DNA of 64,000 bases from Duganella phyllosphaerae (GTDB lineage: Bacteria; Pseudomonadota; Gammaproteobacteria; Burkholderiales; Burkholderiaceae_D), in the NCBI RefSeq assembly GCF_001758785.1, contig NZ_LROM01000060.1, forward strand, positions 19,630 to 83,629. Reading direction: 5' to 3'. This document shows positions 1-10,358 of this stretch, in pieces (within the stretch, counting starts at the first letter, position 1; each line of letters starts with the position of its first letter). Made by a program: the position numbers and the translations under genes. A model generated the notes under the pieces. That model worked only from the letters and a program-made list of their open reading frames with translations, had not been told where the DNA came from and made no database searches.

Positions 1-644
1 GCGCCCACTACGACGCCGAAGCGCTGACCGACGCGTTCGGCTGGCCGGCGATCACCGCCCATCGGCTCACGCTCGCTGATGGCGCCGAAGTGAACGCGAT
101 TGCCATCGGCGGCCAGGTGCTGGCGCAGGTGGCAGCAGGCGAGGGCGCGCGCGCCTACCTGCTCGGCGTCAAGGACGGCGTCCACCTGCCGGCCGACCTG
201 GTGCGGTTTGCCTTTACCGCCCACGCAGAATCGCAGGTGGCTGCGGTCACCACTGAGCAGACCCTGCTGTGCCCAACGCGTGACGCGCGCAACCAGCTGT
301 GCGCAGGCCACGCCGATGTGGCCTGCGCTGCCGACCTGCAACTCGACAGCCACGCGCTGGACGCCTTCCTGCAAGCCCATCCCGATGCAATGCTGGTCGA
401 TGTGCGCGAGCCGTACGAGTTTGCCGCCACTATCGCGGCAACCGCTGGTGCACGCGCGGCGCAGAGCGTGCCGCTGAGCCGCCTGGTCGAGCACGCCAGC
501 CTGTGGCTGCGCGGCGGCACCCACCAGCCGCTGGTGTTCGTGTGTCGCAGCGGCAACCGCAGCATGAAAGCTGCGCAATGCCTGCGCCGGCTGGGCCACG
601 CCAGCAGCTACAGCCTCACCGGCGGCTTGGCGCTCGCTGCCTGA
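1..644 (+). CDS. Rhodanese-domain protein, C-terminal part (cut by left edge)
   Basis: The reading frame is open from the left edge of the window, so the true start is missing. The last ~100 residues form a rhodanese-like domain: a VDVREPYEF segment near nt 399 precedes the active-site loop CRSGNRS near nt 544-564, whose Cys would carry a persulfide in sulfur transfer. The ~110 residues before it are not a rhodanese fold I recognise; they could be the tail of a larger enzyme to which the rhodanese module is fused. A strong hairpin terminator follows 35 nt downstream, so this is the last gene of its transcript. The rhodanese assignment is secure from the motif; substrate and pathway are unknown. 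Confidence 0.8.
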   Translation, partial: AHYDAEALTDAFGWPAITAHRLTLADGAEVNAIAIGGQVLAQVAAGEGARAYLLGVKDGVHLPADLVRFAFTAHAESQVAAVTTEQTLLCPTRDARNQLCAGHADVACAADLQLDSHALDAFLQAHPDAMLVDVREPYEFAATIAATAGARAAQSVPLSRLVEHASLWLRGGTHQPLVFVCRSGNRSMKAAQCLRRLGHASSYSLTGGLALAA

Positions 645-678
645 GCCACTCAACGATCAATCAATAAGCTGATTGAAG

Positions 679-703
679 AAGGGCCGCCTCGAGCGGCCCT
701 TTG
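679..703 (+). terminator. Rho-independent terminator after the rhodanese gene
   Basis: A perfect 9-bp stem AAGGGCCGC / GCGGCCCTT with a 5-nt loop (CTCGA), followed by a short T run. It lies 35 nt after the stop codon of the rhodanese-domain gene. Confidence 0.85.
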
Positions 704-833
704 CACATATGTTCGTAAGCGCACAGTAGCAAAATGTTACGAGACGTATCATTGCTTGGCACACATTCCCACTACTCACCGCGCCGGCATTGCCGGACGC
801 GGTTTTGTCGCGCACGTCCAAGCGAGGTTTACG

Positions 834-3800
834 TTGAACAAGTCCACTCCCCTGCTACCCGAGATGTCGCTCGGCTTTCGCGAATCGAATACGGCGGCCA
901 TGGTCTCCGAAGAAGATGAAGACCTGCCATTAAGAGCGGAACTTTTCAGTGCGGCGCAGATGGCCGCGCATGGCCGCTCGCTCGCCGCCCACCACGAATT
1001 GAGCCCGCGCGGCGGCGGCGACCAGCTGCTGGCGCGCCTGAGCGAAAACGCGGAAGTCATCAGCGCCACCTGCGACGAACTGACCGCCGCCATCAAGGAC
1101 GGCCGCCAGATCACGCCCGCCTCCGAGTGGCTGCTCGATAACCTGTACCTGATCGAAGAACAGATCCGCATCGCCCGCCGCCACCTGCCCAAGGACTACA
1201 GCAAGGAGCTGCCACGACTGGCCAAGGGCGCGCCTGCCGGCTGCCCGCGCGTGTACAAGCTGGCGCTCGAGATCATCTCGCACGGCGATGGCCGCGTCGA
1301 TCCGGAATCGCTGTCGCGCTTCGTGGCCGCGTACCAGGAAGTGGCGCCGCTCAAGCTGGGCGAGTTGTGGGCGATTCCCATCATGCTGCGCCTGGCGCTG
1401 ATCGAAAACCTGCGCCGCGTGGCCGCGCGCGTGGCCGACAACCGCAGCGAACGCGATCTGGCCAACAGCTGGGCCGACCAGATGAGCGAGGAAGCGGAAA
1501 AGAACCCGAGCGGCCTGATTTTAAAAGTGGCCGACATGGCCCGCTCCAACCCGCCGATTACCAGCGCCTTCGTGGCGGAACTCTCGCGCCGCCTGCAAGG
1601 CCAGAGCCACGCTCTGACCATGGCCCTGACGTGGATCACCAGCCGCCTGGCCGATACCGGCCAGACCATCGAACAGCAAATCCAGGCCGAGATCCAGCAG
1701 CAGGCTGCCGACCAGGTGTCGATCTCCAACAGCATCGGCAGCCTGCGCTACCTGGGCACCATGGACTGGCAGGAGTTCGTCGAGACCTTGAGCATGGTTG
1801 ACCAGACCTTGCGCCAGGACCCGGCCGGCGTGTACGGCCAGATGGAATTTGCCACCCGCGACCAGTACCGCCACGTCATCGAAAACATCGCCAAGCGCTC
1901 CGACTACTCGGAGCTGGAAGTGGCCGCGCAAGCGCTGCAACTGGCGCAGTCGCACGCCGGCAGCGACGATCTGCGCCACAGCCACGTGGGCTTCTACCTG
2001 ATCGGTGGCGGCCAGGCCGCGCTGGAAAAGCAGACCCGCATGCGCCGGCCGTGGATGGAGTCGCTGCAACGCACCAGTAGCGCGTCGCCACTGACGTCGT
2101 ACCTGGGCGCCATCGTGGTGCTGTCGATCATCGCCACCGCGCTGCTGCTCGAGCGCTCGGCGTTCCACGGCGTGCATGGCGCGGTGCTCGTTGCCATGGG
2201 CGTGCTGGCGCTGATCGGCAGCAGCCAGCTGGCGCTCAACCTGGTCAACTGGATCACCACCAAGGTCACCTATCCCAAGCCGCTGCCGCGCATGGATTTT
2301 GAAAGCGGCATTCCGCCCGACGCCCGCGCGCTGGTCGTGGTACCCACGCTGGTCTACAGTCGCGAAAACATCGACGACCTGTGCCAGCAGATGGAAGTGC
2401 GGTTCCTTGCCAACCGCGATCCGAACCTGCGTTTCTGCCTGCTCACCGACTTTGCCGACGCACCCACCGAAACCCTGCCCGGCGATACGGCGCTGATGGA
2501 GGCCATGCGCGAAGGCGTAGAAAAACTCAATCGCAAATACGCGCTGCACCTGAATGGCGATCCGGCCACGCCGTTCCTGCTGCTGCACCGCCCGCGCCTG
2601 TTGAATCCGCAGGAAGGCGTGTGGATGGGGTACGAGCGCAAGCGCGGCAAGCTGCAGGACATGAACCGCTACCTGCGCGGCGGCGCGCGCGACAAGTTTG
2701 CGCTGGCCGTGGGCGACACGACCGACCTCGAAAGCATCAGGTACGTGATCACGCTCGATACCGACACTCAGCTGCCCCGCGACGCCGCGCGCGACTTCAT
2801 CTCCACCATGATGCACCCGCTCAACCGCCCGCGCGTGGACAAGGCGCTGGGCCGCGTGGTCGATGGCTACGGCATCCTGCAACCGCGCGTGGCCGTCAGC
2901 CTGCCCAGCAAAAACGCCTCGCTCTACGAAAAACTGTGCGGCGGCGAACCGGGTATCGACCCCTACACCCGCACTGTCTCCGACGTGTACCAGGACGTGT
3001 TCCTGGAAGGCTCGTTCGTCGGCAAGGGCATTTACGACGTGGACGTGTTCGAGCAGATGCTCGGCCACCGCCTGCCCGACAACCAGGTACTGAGTCACGA
3101 CTTGCTCGAAGGCGCCTACGTGCGCGCCGGCCTGATGAGCGATGCCCAGCTGTACGAGGAATACCCGAGCCGCTACAGCGACGACGTCAGCCGCCGCCAC
3201 CGCTGGATCCGCGGCGACTGGCAACTGCTTGGCTGGCTGCTGCCGCGCGTGCCCGGCCCTGGCCGCCGCCGCGAAAAGAATCCGCTGTCGCTGCTGTCGC
3301 GCTGGAAGCTGTTCGACAACCTGCGCCGCTCGCTGGTGGCGCCAGCGATGGTGATCGCGCTGGTCGTGGCCTGGCGCTGGCTGCCTGCGCCGTGGCTGTG
3401 GACCGGCGCCGTGCTCACCGTGATCTTCCTGCCGCCGCTGGTCAACGCGCTGCACGACCTGCTGCACCGTCCGAAGGAAACCCTGTGGGACCAGCACCTG
3501 CGCAATACCGGCAACAGCGTGGGCATCCAGCTCTCGCATGCCCTGCTCACGCTGGCCTTCCTGCCGTACGAGGCGTACTTCAATCTCGACGCCATCGTGC
3601 GCAGCCTGTTCCGCATGTATGTCTCGCGGCGCCACCTGCTGCAATGGCGCGCGTCGGCGCTGGCGCGTTCCACCACCAGCACCTGGGTCACCATGTGGGC
3701 CGCGCCGGTCACCGCGCTGTTCGTCGGCGGCATGCTGCTCGGCTGGCGCCCGGCTAGCCTGGCGCCAGCCGCGCTGTTCCTGCTGGCGTGGCTGATTGCG

Positions 3801-6800
3801 CCGGCGGTGGCCGACTGGATCAGCCGTCCGATCAAGCGCCGCAATGCGGACTTGACGACGGACCAACACGTCTTCCTCAACAAGCTGGCGCGCCGTACCT
3901 GGGCTTATTTCGACCGCTTCGTGGGACCGGACGATAACTGGCTGCCGCCCGATAACGTGCAGGAGCACCCGAGCCAGGTGATCGCCCACCGGACGTCGCC
4001 CACCAATATCGGCATGGCGCTGCTGGCCAACCTGACCGCGCACGATTTCGGTTACATCACCGGCGCCCAGCTGGTGGCCCGTACCGACGCCACGCTCACC
4101 ACGATGGCCCAGCTGGAACGCCACCTGGGCCACTTTTACAACTGGTACGACACGCAGTCGTTAAAGCCGCTGCACCCGGTGTATATCTCCACCGTCGATA
4201 GCGGCAACCTGGCCGGCCACCTGCTCACGCTGCAACCGGGCCTGATTGGCATGTACGACCAGCCCGTGGTCGGCCCGCAATATGTGGACGGCCTGCTGAC
4301 CACCTTGCGCGTGCTCGAGGAAACCATCAGCGCGGTCGATGCCAATGCCACCACCAGTGCGGACGCCGCTGCCATCAATGCCGGCGCTGACTCCGGTGCC
4401 GTCCCTGTAGCGCCACTCGCAATCGCCGGCGCGCCGGAACTGCTGGCATTGCAGGAAGTGCTGGCGGCTCGTCCCGATGCCGCCCACCTGCAACAGCTGC
4501 ACGCCTGGCTCACCCGCGTGGCGCAAGCCGCAGACGCCTTGCGCGCGCTGCTCACCCACAATGCCGACGTCTGCATGTGGGCCGAATCGCTGGCCCGCCA
4601 AGCCCACGCCGCGCTCGACGAACTGGCGCTGTTTACACCTTGGGTACACCTGCCGGCCGACACCGTGCTCGACACCAACCTGCTGCGCGTGCCGACCCTG
4701 CGCGAGCTGGCAGCGCTGGCCAACGCCGGCGCCGAGATTCCCGTCTCCGACCTGGCGCCGGCCGAACTCGAACGCCGCCAGCACATGGCGCAGCTGTTGG
4801 AGCAGGGCGGCGCCGCCGCCCACGACCGCATGCGCCAGCTGGCCGACCTGGCCCAGCGCAGCACCGCGTTCGCGCAGATGGAATACGGCTTCCTGTACAA
4901 CCCCACCACCAACCTGCTGGCGATCGGCTACAACGTCAGCGAACGCCGCCTGGACGCCAGCTACTACGACCTGCTGGCCTCCGAAGTGCGCCTGGCCAGT
5001 TTTGTCGCCATCGCCCAGGGTCAGCTGCCGCAGGACCACTGGTTTGCGCTGGGCCGCCAGTTGTGCATCGTCGGCGGCAAGCCGGTGCTGCTGTCCTGGA
5101 GCGGCTCGATGTTCGAATACCTGATGCCGCTCTTGGTGATGCCAACGTACGAGAGCACGCTGCTCGACCAGACCTACAACTCGGTGATCGACGCCCAGAT
5201 CGCGTACGGCAAGCAGCACAACGTGCCGTGGGGGATTTCGGAGTCGGGCTACAACACCACCGACGCCAACCTCAATTACCAGTACCGCGCCTTCGGCGTG
5301 CCGGGCCTGGGCTTGAAGCGCGGCCTCGGCGACGACCTGGTGATCGCGCCTTACGCCAGCATGATGGGCCTGATGGTCCAGCCCGAAGCGTCGTGCCTGA
5401 ACCTGCAAAAAATGGATGGCCTGGGCTTCATGGGCCGCTACGGCTTCTACGAGGCGATCGACTACACGCCAACGCGCCTGCCGCGTGGCGTCAGCCACGC
5501 CATGGTCCGTTCGTTCATGGTCCACCACCAGGGCATGGGCTTCCTGGCGCTGAGCTACCTGCTGCACGACCGTCCGATGCAGCGCCGTTTCGAATCCGAT
5601 CCACTGCTGCAATCGACCTTGCTGGTGCTGCAGGAACGCAGCCCACAGGTGGGCGCCTTCTATTCCACGTCGGTGGAGTCGGCGGCCATTCGCACCACGG
5701 CGCCAGATTCCGGCATGCCGCTGCGCGTGCTCACCGCGCACAGCACCCCGGTGCCGGAAACCCAGCTGCTGTCCAACGGCCGCTATCACGTGATGGTGAC
5801 CAATGCCGGCGGCAGCTACAGCCGCTGGAAAGACCAGTCGGTCACGCGCTGGCGCGAAGACAGCACCCGCGACAACTGGGGCGCCTTCTGCTACGTGCGC
5901 GACATGGACGACGGCGACTTCTGGTCCACCACGTACCAGCCAACACTGGTAGAACCACGCCACCACGAAGTGATCTTCTCGGAAGGCCGCGCCGAATTCC
6001 GCCGATCCGACAGCGGCATCGACCTGTACACGGAAATCGTGGTGTCACCGGAAGACGACATCGAACTGCGCCGCACCCGCATCACCAACACCACCGACCG
6101 CGTGCGCACCATCGAGGTGACCAGCTTTGCCGAAGTGGTGATGGCGCCGGCAGCAGCCGATGCCGCCCACCCGGCGTTCAGCAAGCTGTTCGTGCAGACC
6201 GAAATCCTGCGCGCCGAAAACGCCATCCTGTGCACGCGCCGTCCACGCGGCGGCAACGAAGCCATGCCGTACATGATGCATACCATGACCGTGCACGATG
6301 CGGCCGTGGGCAGCGTCTCGTACGAAACCGACCGCTCGCGCTTCATCGGCCGCGGCAACACGACCGCCGCGCCGCAAGCACTGCTGGACAACGCCGCACT
6401 GTCCGGCGGAGAAGGTTCGGTGCTCGACCCGGTGGTGGCAATCCGCTACACCATTACCTTGAAGCCCGACCAGACCGCGACCGTGGACATGGTTACCGGC
6501 ATGACCGACCAGCGCGACGCCGCGCTGCACCTGATCGACAAGTACCACGACCGCCACCTGGCCGACCGCGTGTTCGAACTGGCCTGGACCCACAGCCAGG
6601 TCGTGCTGCGCCAGTTGAACGCCACCGAAACCGACGCCCAGCTGTATGGCCGCCTGGCCGGCTCGGTGATCTACCCGAACGCTTCGCTGCGCGCCGACGC
6701 CGCCACCTTGGTGAAAAACCATCGCGGCCAATCCGGCCTGTGGGCCTACGCAATTTCCGGCGACCTGCCGATCGTCCTGTTGCAGATCAAGGACTCGGCC

Positions 6801-9629
6801 AACATCGAACTGGTGCGGCAAATGGTGCAGGCCCACGCCTACTGGCGCCTGAAAGGCCTGGTGGTGGACCTGGTGATCTGGCACGAAGACCAGTCGGGTT
6901 ACCGCCAGCTGCTGCACGATCAGATCATGGGGCTGATCGCCTCGGGGATCGACGCCCAGGCCATCGACCGTCCGGGCGGCATTTTCGTGCGCATGGGCGA
7001 CCAGATCGCCACCGAAGACCGCATCCTGCTGCAAACGGTAGCGCGCGTGATCATCAGCGACAGCCGTGGCACGCTGGCCGAGCAGATCAAGCGCCCCGGC
7101 CCGACGGTGCTGCGCATGCCGCCGTTGACCATTGATGGACGCAACGACGGTCGCAGCGAAGACGCGGGCAACAACAACGATCTGATCATCCCAGCGCGCC
7201 GCAAGCAGGTACTGCAACTGGAAAACGGCATCGGCGGCTTCTCGGAAGACGGCCGCGAATACGTGATCACCACCAGCGAAACGCAGCGCACGCCGGCGCC
7301 ATGGTCCAACGTGCTGGCCAACGCCAGCTTCGGCACCGTGATCTCGGAAAGCGGCCAGGCCTACACCTGGCACGAGAACGCCCACGAGTTCCGCTTGACG
7401 CCATGGCACAACGATCCAGTGAGCGACGCCAGCGGCGAAGCGTTCTACCTGCGCGACGAAACCACGGGCGAGTTCTGGTCGCCGTCGGCGCTGCCGGCAC
7501 GCGGCACTGGCGACTACACCACGCGCCACGGCTTCGGCTACAGCGTGTTCGAGCATACCGAGTCGGGCATCGCTACTGAGATGACCACGTTCGTCGCCAC
7601 CGATGCGCCGATCAAGTACACGGTCATCAAGGTGCGTAACGATTCGTCGGTGGCGCGCAAGCTGTCGGTGACCGGTTACGTGGAATGGGTGCTGGGTGAC
7701 ATGCGCTCCAAGTCGGGCATGCACGTGCTGACCGAGCTCGATCCTGTCAGCGGCGCGCTGTTTGCCCGCAACCAGTACAACACCGACTTTACCGGCCGCG
7801 TGGCGTTCTTCAATTGCGATGCCACCACGCGCACCGTTACCGCCGACCGCGCCGAATTTTTGGGCCGTAACGGCTCGCTGGCCGCGCCGGTGGCCATGCG
7901 CCGCTCGCGCCTGTCCGGCAAGGTGGGGGCGGGGCTCGACGCCTGCGCCGCCATCCAGGCGCCGCTCGACCTGCTGCCGGGCCAGGAACGCGAAATCGTG
8001 TTCGTGCTCGGTGTCGCCGGCCGCCGCAACGCCGACGCCAGCGGCATGGTGCAAAAACACCGCAGCACCGAGGCAGCGCACCAGGCGCTGGCGGCCGTGC
8101 ACACCCACTGGGAAGAGTCGCTCGGTGCGGTGCACATCAAGACGCCGGAACCGGCGCTCGACGTCATCGCCAACGGCTGGCTGATGTACCAGACCATCGC
8201 CTGCCGCATCTGGGCGCGCAGCGGCTACTACCAGTCCGGCGGCGCCTTCGGCTTCCGCGACCAGCTGCAGGATGCGATGGCCACCATCCATACAAAACCG
8301 CAACTGCTGCACGACCAGCTGATGTTGTGCGCGGCCCACCAGTTCGTGGAGGGCGATGTTCAGCACTGGTGGCATCCGCCGTCTGACCGGGGCGTGCGCA
8401 CCAAGTGCTCGGACGACTACCTGTGGCTGCCGCTGGGCGTCTGGCGCTACGTGGCCAGCACCGGCGATTTGAGCATCCTCGACGAAGACCTGCCGTTTAT
8501 CGAAGGGCGTTTGCTCAAGCCGGAAGAGGATTCGTACTACGACCTGCCGGGCCGCTCCGGCCAGAGCGGCACCATGTACGAACACTGCGTGCGCGCCATC
8601 CGCCACGGCCTGCGCTTCGGCGAGCATGGCCTGCCGCTGATCGGTTCCTGCGACTGGAACGACGGCATGGACAAGGTGGGCGAGCATGGCAAGGGCGAGA
8701 GCGTGTGGCTGGCCTTCTTCCTGTGCGAAGTGCTGCAACGCTTTGCCGAAGTGGCGGAAATGAAGGACGACGACGCCTTCGCCCAGGAGTGCCGCGAGCA
8801 CTCGGTCAAGCTGGCCGCCAACGTCGAGCAGAACGCGTGGGACGGCGAATGGTATCGCCGCGCCTACTTCGACGACGGCACGCCGCTCGGCTCCCACACC
8901 AACGAGGAATGCCAGATCGATTCGATTTCGCAGAGCTGGGGCGTGCTGTCCGGCGTGGCCAACCCGGTGCGGGTGCGCGGCGCCATGGAGCAGGTCAACC
9001 AGCGCCTGGTGCGCCGCAATCTTGGCAACGGCGCCGGCATCATCCAGCTGCTCGACCCGCCGTTCGACAAGGCCGGCCCTAACCCCGGTTATATCCGCGG
9101 CTACGTGCCGGGCGTGCGCGAAAACGGCGGCCAGTACACCCATGCCGCCATCTGGACCGCGATGGCCTTTGCGCGCCTCGGCAACACCGAGCGCGCCTGG
9201 GAACTGGCGCGCATGATCAACCCGGTCATGCACGGCACCGATGCGGAAAATGTGGCGATCTACAAGGTGGAACCGTACGTGGTCACGGCCGACGTGTACG
9301 CGGTGGCGCCGCACGTGGGGCGCGGCGGCTGGAGCTGGTACACCGGTTCGTCGGGCTGGATGTATCGCCTGATCGTGGAATCGCTGCTGGGCGTCACGCG
9401 CGGTGCGCACGAATTGACGCTGGCGCCGCGCATGCCAGCCGAGTGGAACGAGTTTACGCTCACCTACCGCCACGCCAGCAGTTCGTACGTGATCCGCGTG
9501 GCGCGCGCCGCGCCGGGGGAGGCAGCCACGCTCACCGTCGATGGCGTCACGCGCGAAGGCAATGTGATTGCGCTGGACGACACCGGCGAGACGCACCAAG
9601 TGCAATTGCTGCTGCCGGCGTTGATGTAA
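834..9629 (+). CDS. ndvB: Cyclic beta-1,2-glucan synthase, NdvB/ChvB-like (GT84-GH94)
   Basis: A giant inner-membrane enzyme of about 2,930 residues, the usual size of ChvB/NdvB, which build and cyclise periplasmic beta-1,2-glucan from UDP-glucose. The N-terminal region is followed by membrane segments (near nt 2090-2250 and 3340-3430, 3690-3810). The glycosyltransferase-84 core has an acidic DTDTQ motif near nt 2758 and a RWIRGDWQ motif near nt 3201. Next come a glycoamylase-like segment (nt ~4860-5600) and two sugar-binding/GH94 phosphorylase-like modules, with the catalytic-type DWNDGMD at nt 8652-8672. The start is uncertain: TTG at 834 has a GAGG 8 nt upstream and is preferred; TTG at 756 and ATGs at 864 or 900 are in frame. 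No ndvA-type exporter is adjacent. The family assignment is firm; glucan linkage is inferred. Confidence 0.9.
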   Translation: MNKSTPLLPEMSLGFRESNTAAMVSEEDEDLPLRAELFSAAQMAAHGRSLAAHHELSPRGGGDQLLARLSENAEVISATCDELTAAIKDGRQITPASEWLLDNLYLIEEQIRIARRHLPKDYSKELPRLAKGAPAGCPRVYKLALEIISHGDGRVDPESLSRFVAAYQEVAPLKLGELWAIPIMLRLALIENLRRVAARVADNRSERDLANSWADQMSEEAEKNPSGLILKVADMARSNPPITSAFVAELSRRLQGQSHALTMALTWITSRLADTGQTIEQQIQAEIQQQAADQVSISNSIGSLRYLGTMDWQEFVETLSMVDQTLRQDPAGVYGQMEFATRDQYRHVIENIAKRSDYSELEVAAQALQLAQSHAGSDDLRHSHVGFYLIGGGQAALEKQTRMRRPWMESLQRTSSASPLTSYLGAIVVLSIIATALLLERSAFHGVHGAVLVAMGVLALIGSSQLALNLVNWITTKVTYPKPLPRMDFESGIPPDARALVVVPTLVYSRENIDDLCQQMEVRFLANRDPNLRFCLLTDFADAPTETLPGDTALMEAMREGVEKLNRKYALHLNGDPATPFLLLHRPRLLNPQEGVWMGYERKRGKLQDMNRYLRGGARDKFALAVGDTTDLESIRYVITLDTDTQLPRDAARDFISTMMHPLNRPRVDKALGRVVDGYGILQPRVAVSLPSKNASLYEKLCGGEPGIDPYTRTVSDVYQDVFLEGSFVGKGIYDVDVFEQMLGHRLPDNQVLSHDLLEGAYVRAGLMSDAQLYEEYPSRYSDDVSRRHRWIRGDWQLLGWLLPRVPGPGRRREKNPLSLLSRWKLFDNLRRSLVAPAMVIALVVAWRWLPAPWLWTGAVLTVIFLPPLVNALHDLLHRPKETLWDQHLRNTGNSVGIQLSHALLTLAFLPYEAYFNLDAIVRSLFRMYVSRRHLLQWRASALARSTTSTWVTMWAAPVTALFVGGMLLGWRPASLAPAALFLLAWLIAPAVADWISRPIKRRNADLTTDQHVFLNKLARRTWAYFDRFVGPDDNWLPPDNVQEHPSQVIAHRTSPTNIGMALLANLTAHDFGYITGAQLVARTDATLTTMAQLERHLGHFYNWYDTQSLKPLHPVYISTVDSGNLAGHLLTLQPGLIGMYDQPVVGPQYVDGLLTTLRVLEETISAVDANATTSADAAAINAGADSGAVPVAPLAIAGAPELLALQEVLAARPDAAHLQQLHAWLTRVAQAADALRALLTHNADVCMWAESLARQAHAALDELALFTPWVHLPADTVLDTNLLRVPTLRELAALANAGAEIPVSDLAPAELERRQHMAQLLEQGGAAAHDRMRQLADLAQRSTAFAQMEYGFLYNPTTNLLAIGYNVSERRLDASYYDLLASEVRLASFVAIAQGQLPQDHWFALGRQLCIVGGKPVLLSWSGSMFEYLMPLLVMPTYESTLLDQTYNSVIDAQIAYGKQHNVPWGISESGYNTTDANLNYQYRAFGVPGLGLKRGLGDDLVIAPYASMMGLMVQPEASCLNLQKMDGLGFMGRYGFYEAIDYTPTRLPRGVSHAMVRSFMVHHQGMGFLALSYLLHDRPMQRRFESDPLLQSTLLVLQERSPQVGAFYSTSVESAAIRTTAPDSGMPLRVLTAHSTPVPETQLLSNGRYHVMVTNAGGSYSRWKDQSVTRWREDSTRDNWGAFCYVRDMDDGDFWSTTYQPTLVEPRHHEVIFSEGRAEFRRSDSGIDLYTEIVVSPEDDIELRRTRITNTTDRVRTIEVTSFAEVVMAPAAADAAHPAFSKLFVQTEILRAENAILCTRRPRGGNEAMPYMMHTMTVHDAAVGSVSYETDRSRFIGRGNTTAAPQALLDNAALSGGEGSVLDPVVAIRYTITLKPDQTATVDMVTGMTDQRDAALHLIDKYHDRHLADRVFELAWTHSQVVLRQLNATETDAQLYGRLAGSVIYPNASLRADAATLVKNHRGQSGLWAYAISGDLPIVLLQIKDSANIELVRQMVQAHAYWRLKGLVVDLVIWHEDQSGYRQLLHDQIMGLIASGIDAQAIDRPGGIFVRMGDQIATEDRILLQTVARVIISDSRGTLAEQIKRPGPTVLRMPPLTIDGRNDGRSEDAGNNNDLIIPARRKQVLQLENGIGGFSEDGREYVITTSETQRTPAPWSNVLANASFGTVISESGQAYTWHENAHEFRLTPWHNDPVSDASGEAFYLRDETTGEFWSPSALPARGTGDYTTRHGFGYSVFEHTESGIATEMTTFVATDAPIKYTVIKVRNDSSVARKLSVTGYVEWVLGDMRSKSGMHVLTELDPVSGALFARNQYNTDFTGRVAFFNCDATTRTVTADRAEFLGRNGSLAAPVAMRRSRLSGKVGAGLDACAAIQAPLDLLPGQEREIVFVLGVAGRRNADASGMVQKHRSTEAAHQALAAVHTHWEESLGAVHIKTPEPALDVIANGWLMYQTIACRIWARSGYYQSGGAFGFRDQLQDAMATIHTKPQLLHDQLMLCAAHQFVEGDVQHWWHPPSDRGVRTKCSDDYLWLPLGVWRYVASTGDLSILDEDLPFIEGRLLKPEEDSYYDLPGRSGQSGTMYEHCVRAIRHGLRFGEHGLPLIGSCDWNDGMDKVGEHGKGESVWLAFFLCEVLQRFAEVAEMKDDDAFAQECREHSVKLAANVEQNAWDGEWYRRAYFDDGTPLGSHTNEECQIDSISQSWGVLSGVANPVRVRGAMEQVNQRLVRRNLGNGAGIIQLLDPPFDKAGPNPGYIRGYVPGVRENGGQYTHAAIWTAMAFARLGNTERAWELARMINPVMHGTDAENVAIYKVEPYVVTADVYAVAPHVGRGGWSWYTGSSGWMYRLIVESLLGVTRGAHELTLAPRMPAEWNEFTLTYRHASSSYVIRVARAAPGEAATLTVDGVTREGNVIALDDTGETHQVQLLLPALM

Positions 9630-9634
9630 GCCCG

Positions 9635-9680
9635 CACCGCCAACCGGGAGCGGACCCGCCGGGTCCGACCCCAAGCGGTG
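9635..9680. repeat. Nested inverted repeat between convergent genes
   Basis: The outer arms CACCGC (9635-9640) and GCGGTG (9675-9680) enclose an inner perfect hairpin CGGACCC-GCC-GGGTCCG (9651-9667). It lies between the convergent ndvB-like and GDT1-like genes and may act as a bidirectional terminator, though no T run follows. Confidence 0.5.
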
Positions 9681-9711
9681 GCGCCTGCGTATCGCGCAAA
9701 GAGGGGAGGGT

Positions 9712-10287
9712 TCAGCTTGCCAAGCCGGCGCCAACACCGAGCAGGGTAGCGACGCCGAGCACCGCAAAGATCACCGCCGCAATCCCGTGCACCAGCGGGA
9801 GCGAAATGCGGTGGGCAATGCGGTCGCCCAGGTAAACGGCCGGTACGTTGGCCAGCATCATGCCCAGCGTGGTGCCGGCGACGACTGCCAGCAGGCTGTC
9901 GTAGCGCGCGGCCAGCGCCACGGTGGCCACCTGCGTTTTGTCGCCCATCTCCGCCATGAAAAAGGCGACCAGGGTGGTCATGAACACGCCGTAGCGGGGG
10001 AACCTGGTGTCTTCCTCATCGAGCTTGTCGGGGACCAGCGTCCACACGGCCATCGCGATGAAGGAGGCGCCCAGTACCCAGCGCAGCACGTTGGGGCCCA
10101 GCAGGCTGGTGATCCAGGTGCCGATGGCGGCAGCGAAGGCGTGGTTGGCCAGGGTGGCGACGAAAATGGCGGCGACGATCGGGATGGGACGGCGGAATTT
10201 TGCGGCAAGGACGAAAGCGAGCAGCTGGGTTTTGTCGCCGATTTCTGCCAGCGCGACAATGCCTGTGGAGATGAGGAATGCTTCCAT
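9712..10287 (-). CDS. TMEM165/GDT1 (UPF0016) family manganese exporter
   Basis: A polytopic inner-membrane protein of 191 residues, the typical bacterial length of this family. It has two copies of the family signature: AEIGDKTQ near residue 15 and AEMGDKTQ near residue 110, which form the cation site in the two inverted halves. Bacterial members export Mn2+ (or exchange Mn2+/Ca2+ with protons). The gene is monocistronic and lies behind a leader that reads as a yybP-ykoY manganese riboswitch, which independently supports a manganese function. The ATG at 10287 starts the first transmembrane helix directly. Family and riboswitch are seen; transport specificity is inferred. Confidence 0.9.
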   Translation of the reverse strand: MEAFLISTGIVALAEIGDKTQLLAFVLAAKFRRPIPIVAAIFVATLANHAFAAAIGTWITSLLGPNVLRWVLGASFIAMAVWTLVPDKLDEEDTRFPRYGVFMTTLVAFFMAEMGDKTQVATVALAARYDSLLAVVAGTTLGMMLANVPAVYLGDRIAHRISLPLVHGIAAVIFAVLGVATLLGVGAGLAS

Positions 10288-10358
10288 TGGGTGATGAGTG
10301 AGATGCGCGGGCCGGCTGATAAGAACCTATGATCCAAAGCGCGTCCCCGGCCCACTAT

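Noticed and set aside
756..833. Upstream TTG start for the glucan synthase
   Set aside because: No ribosome-binding site; the region contains a small hairpin and reads poorly as protein. TTG 834 with GAGG is better placed.
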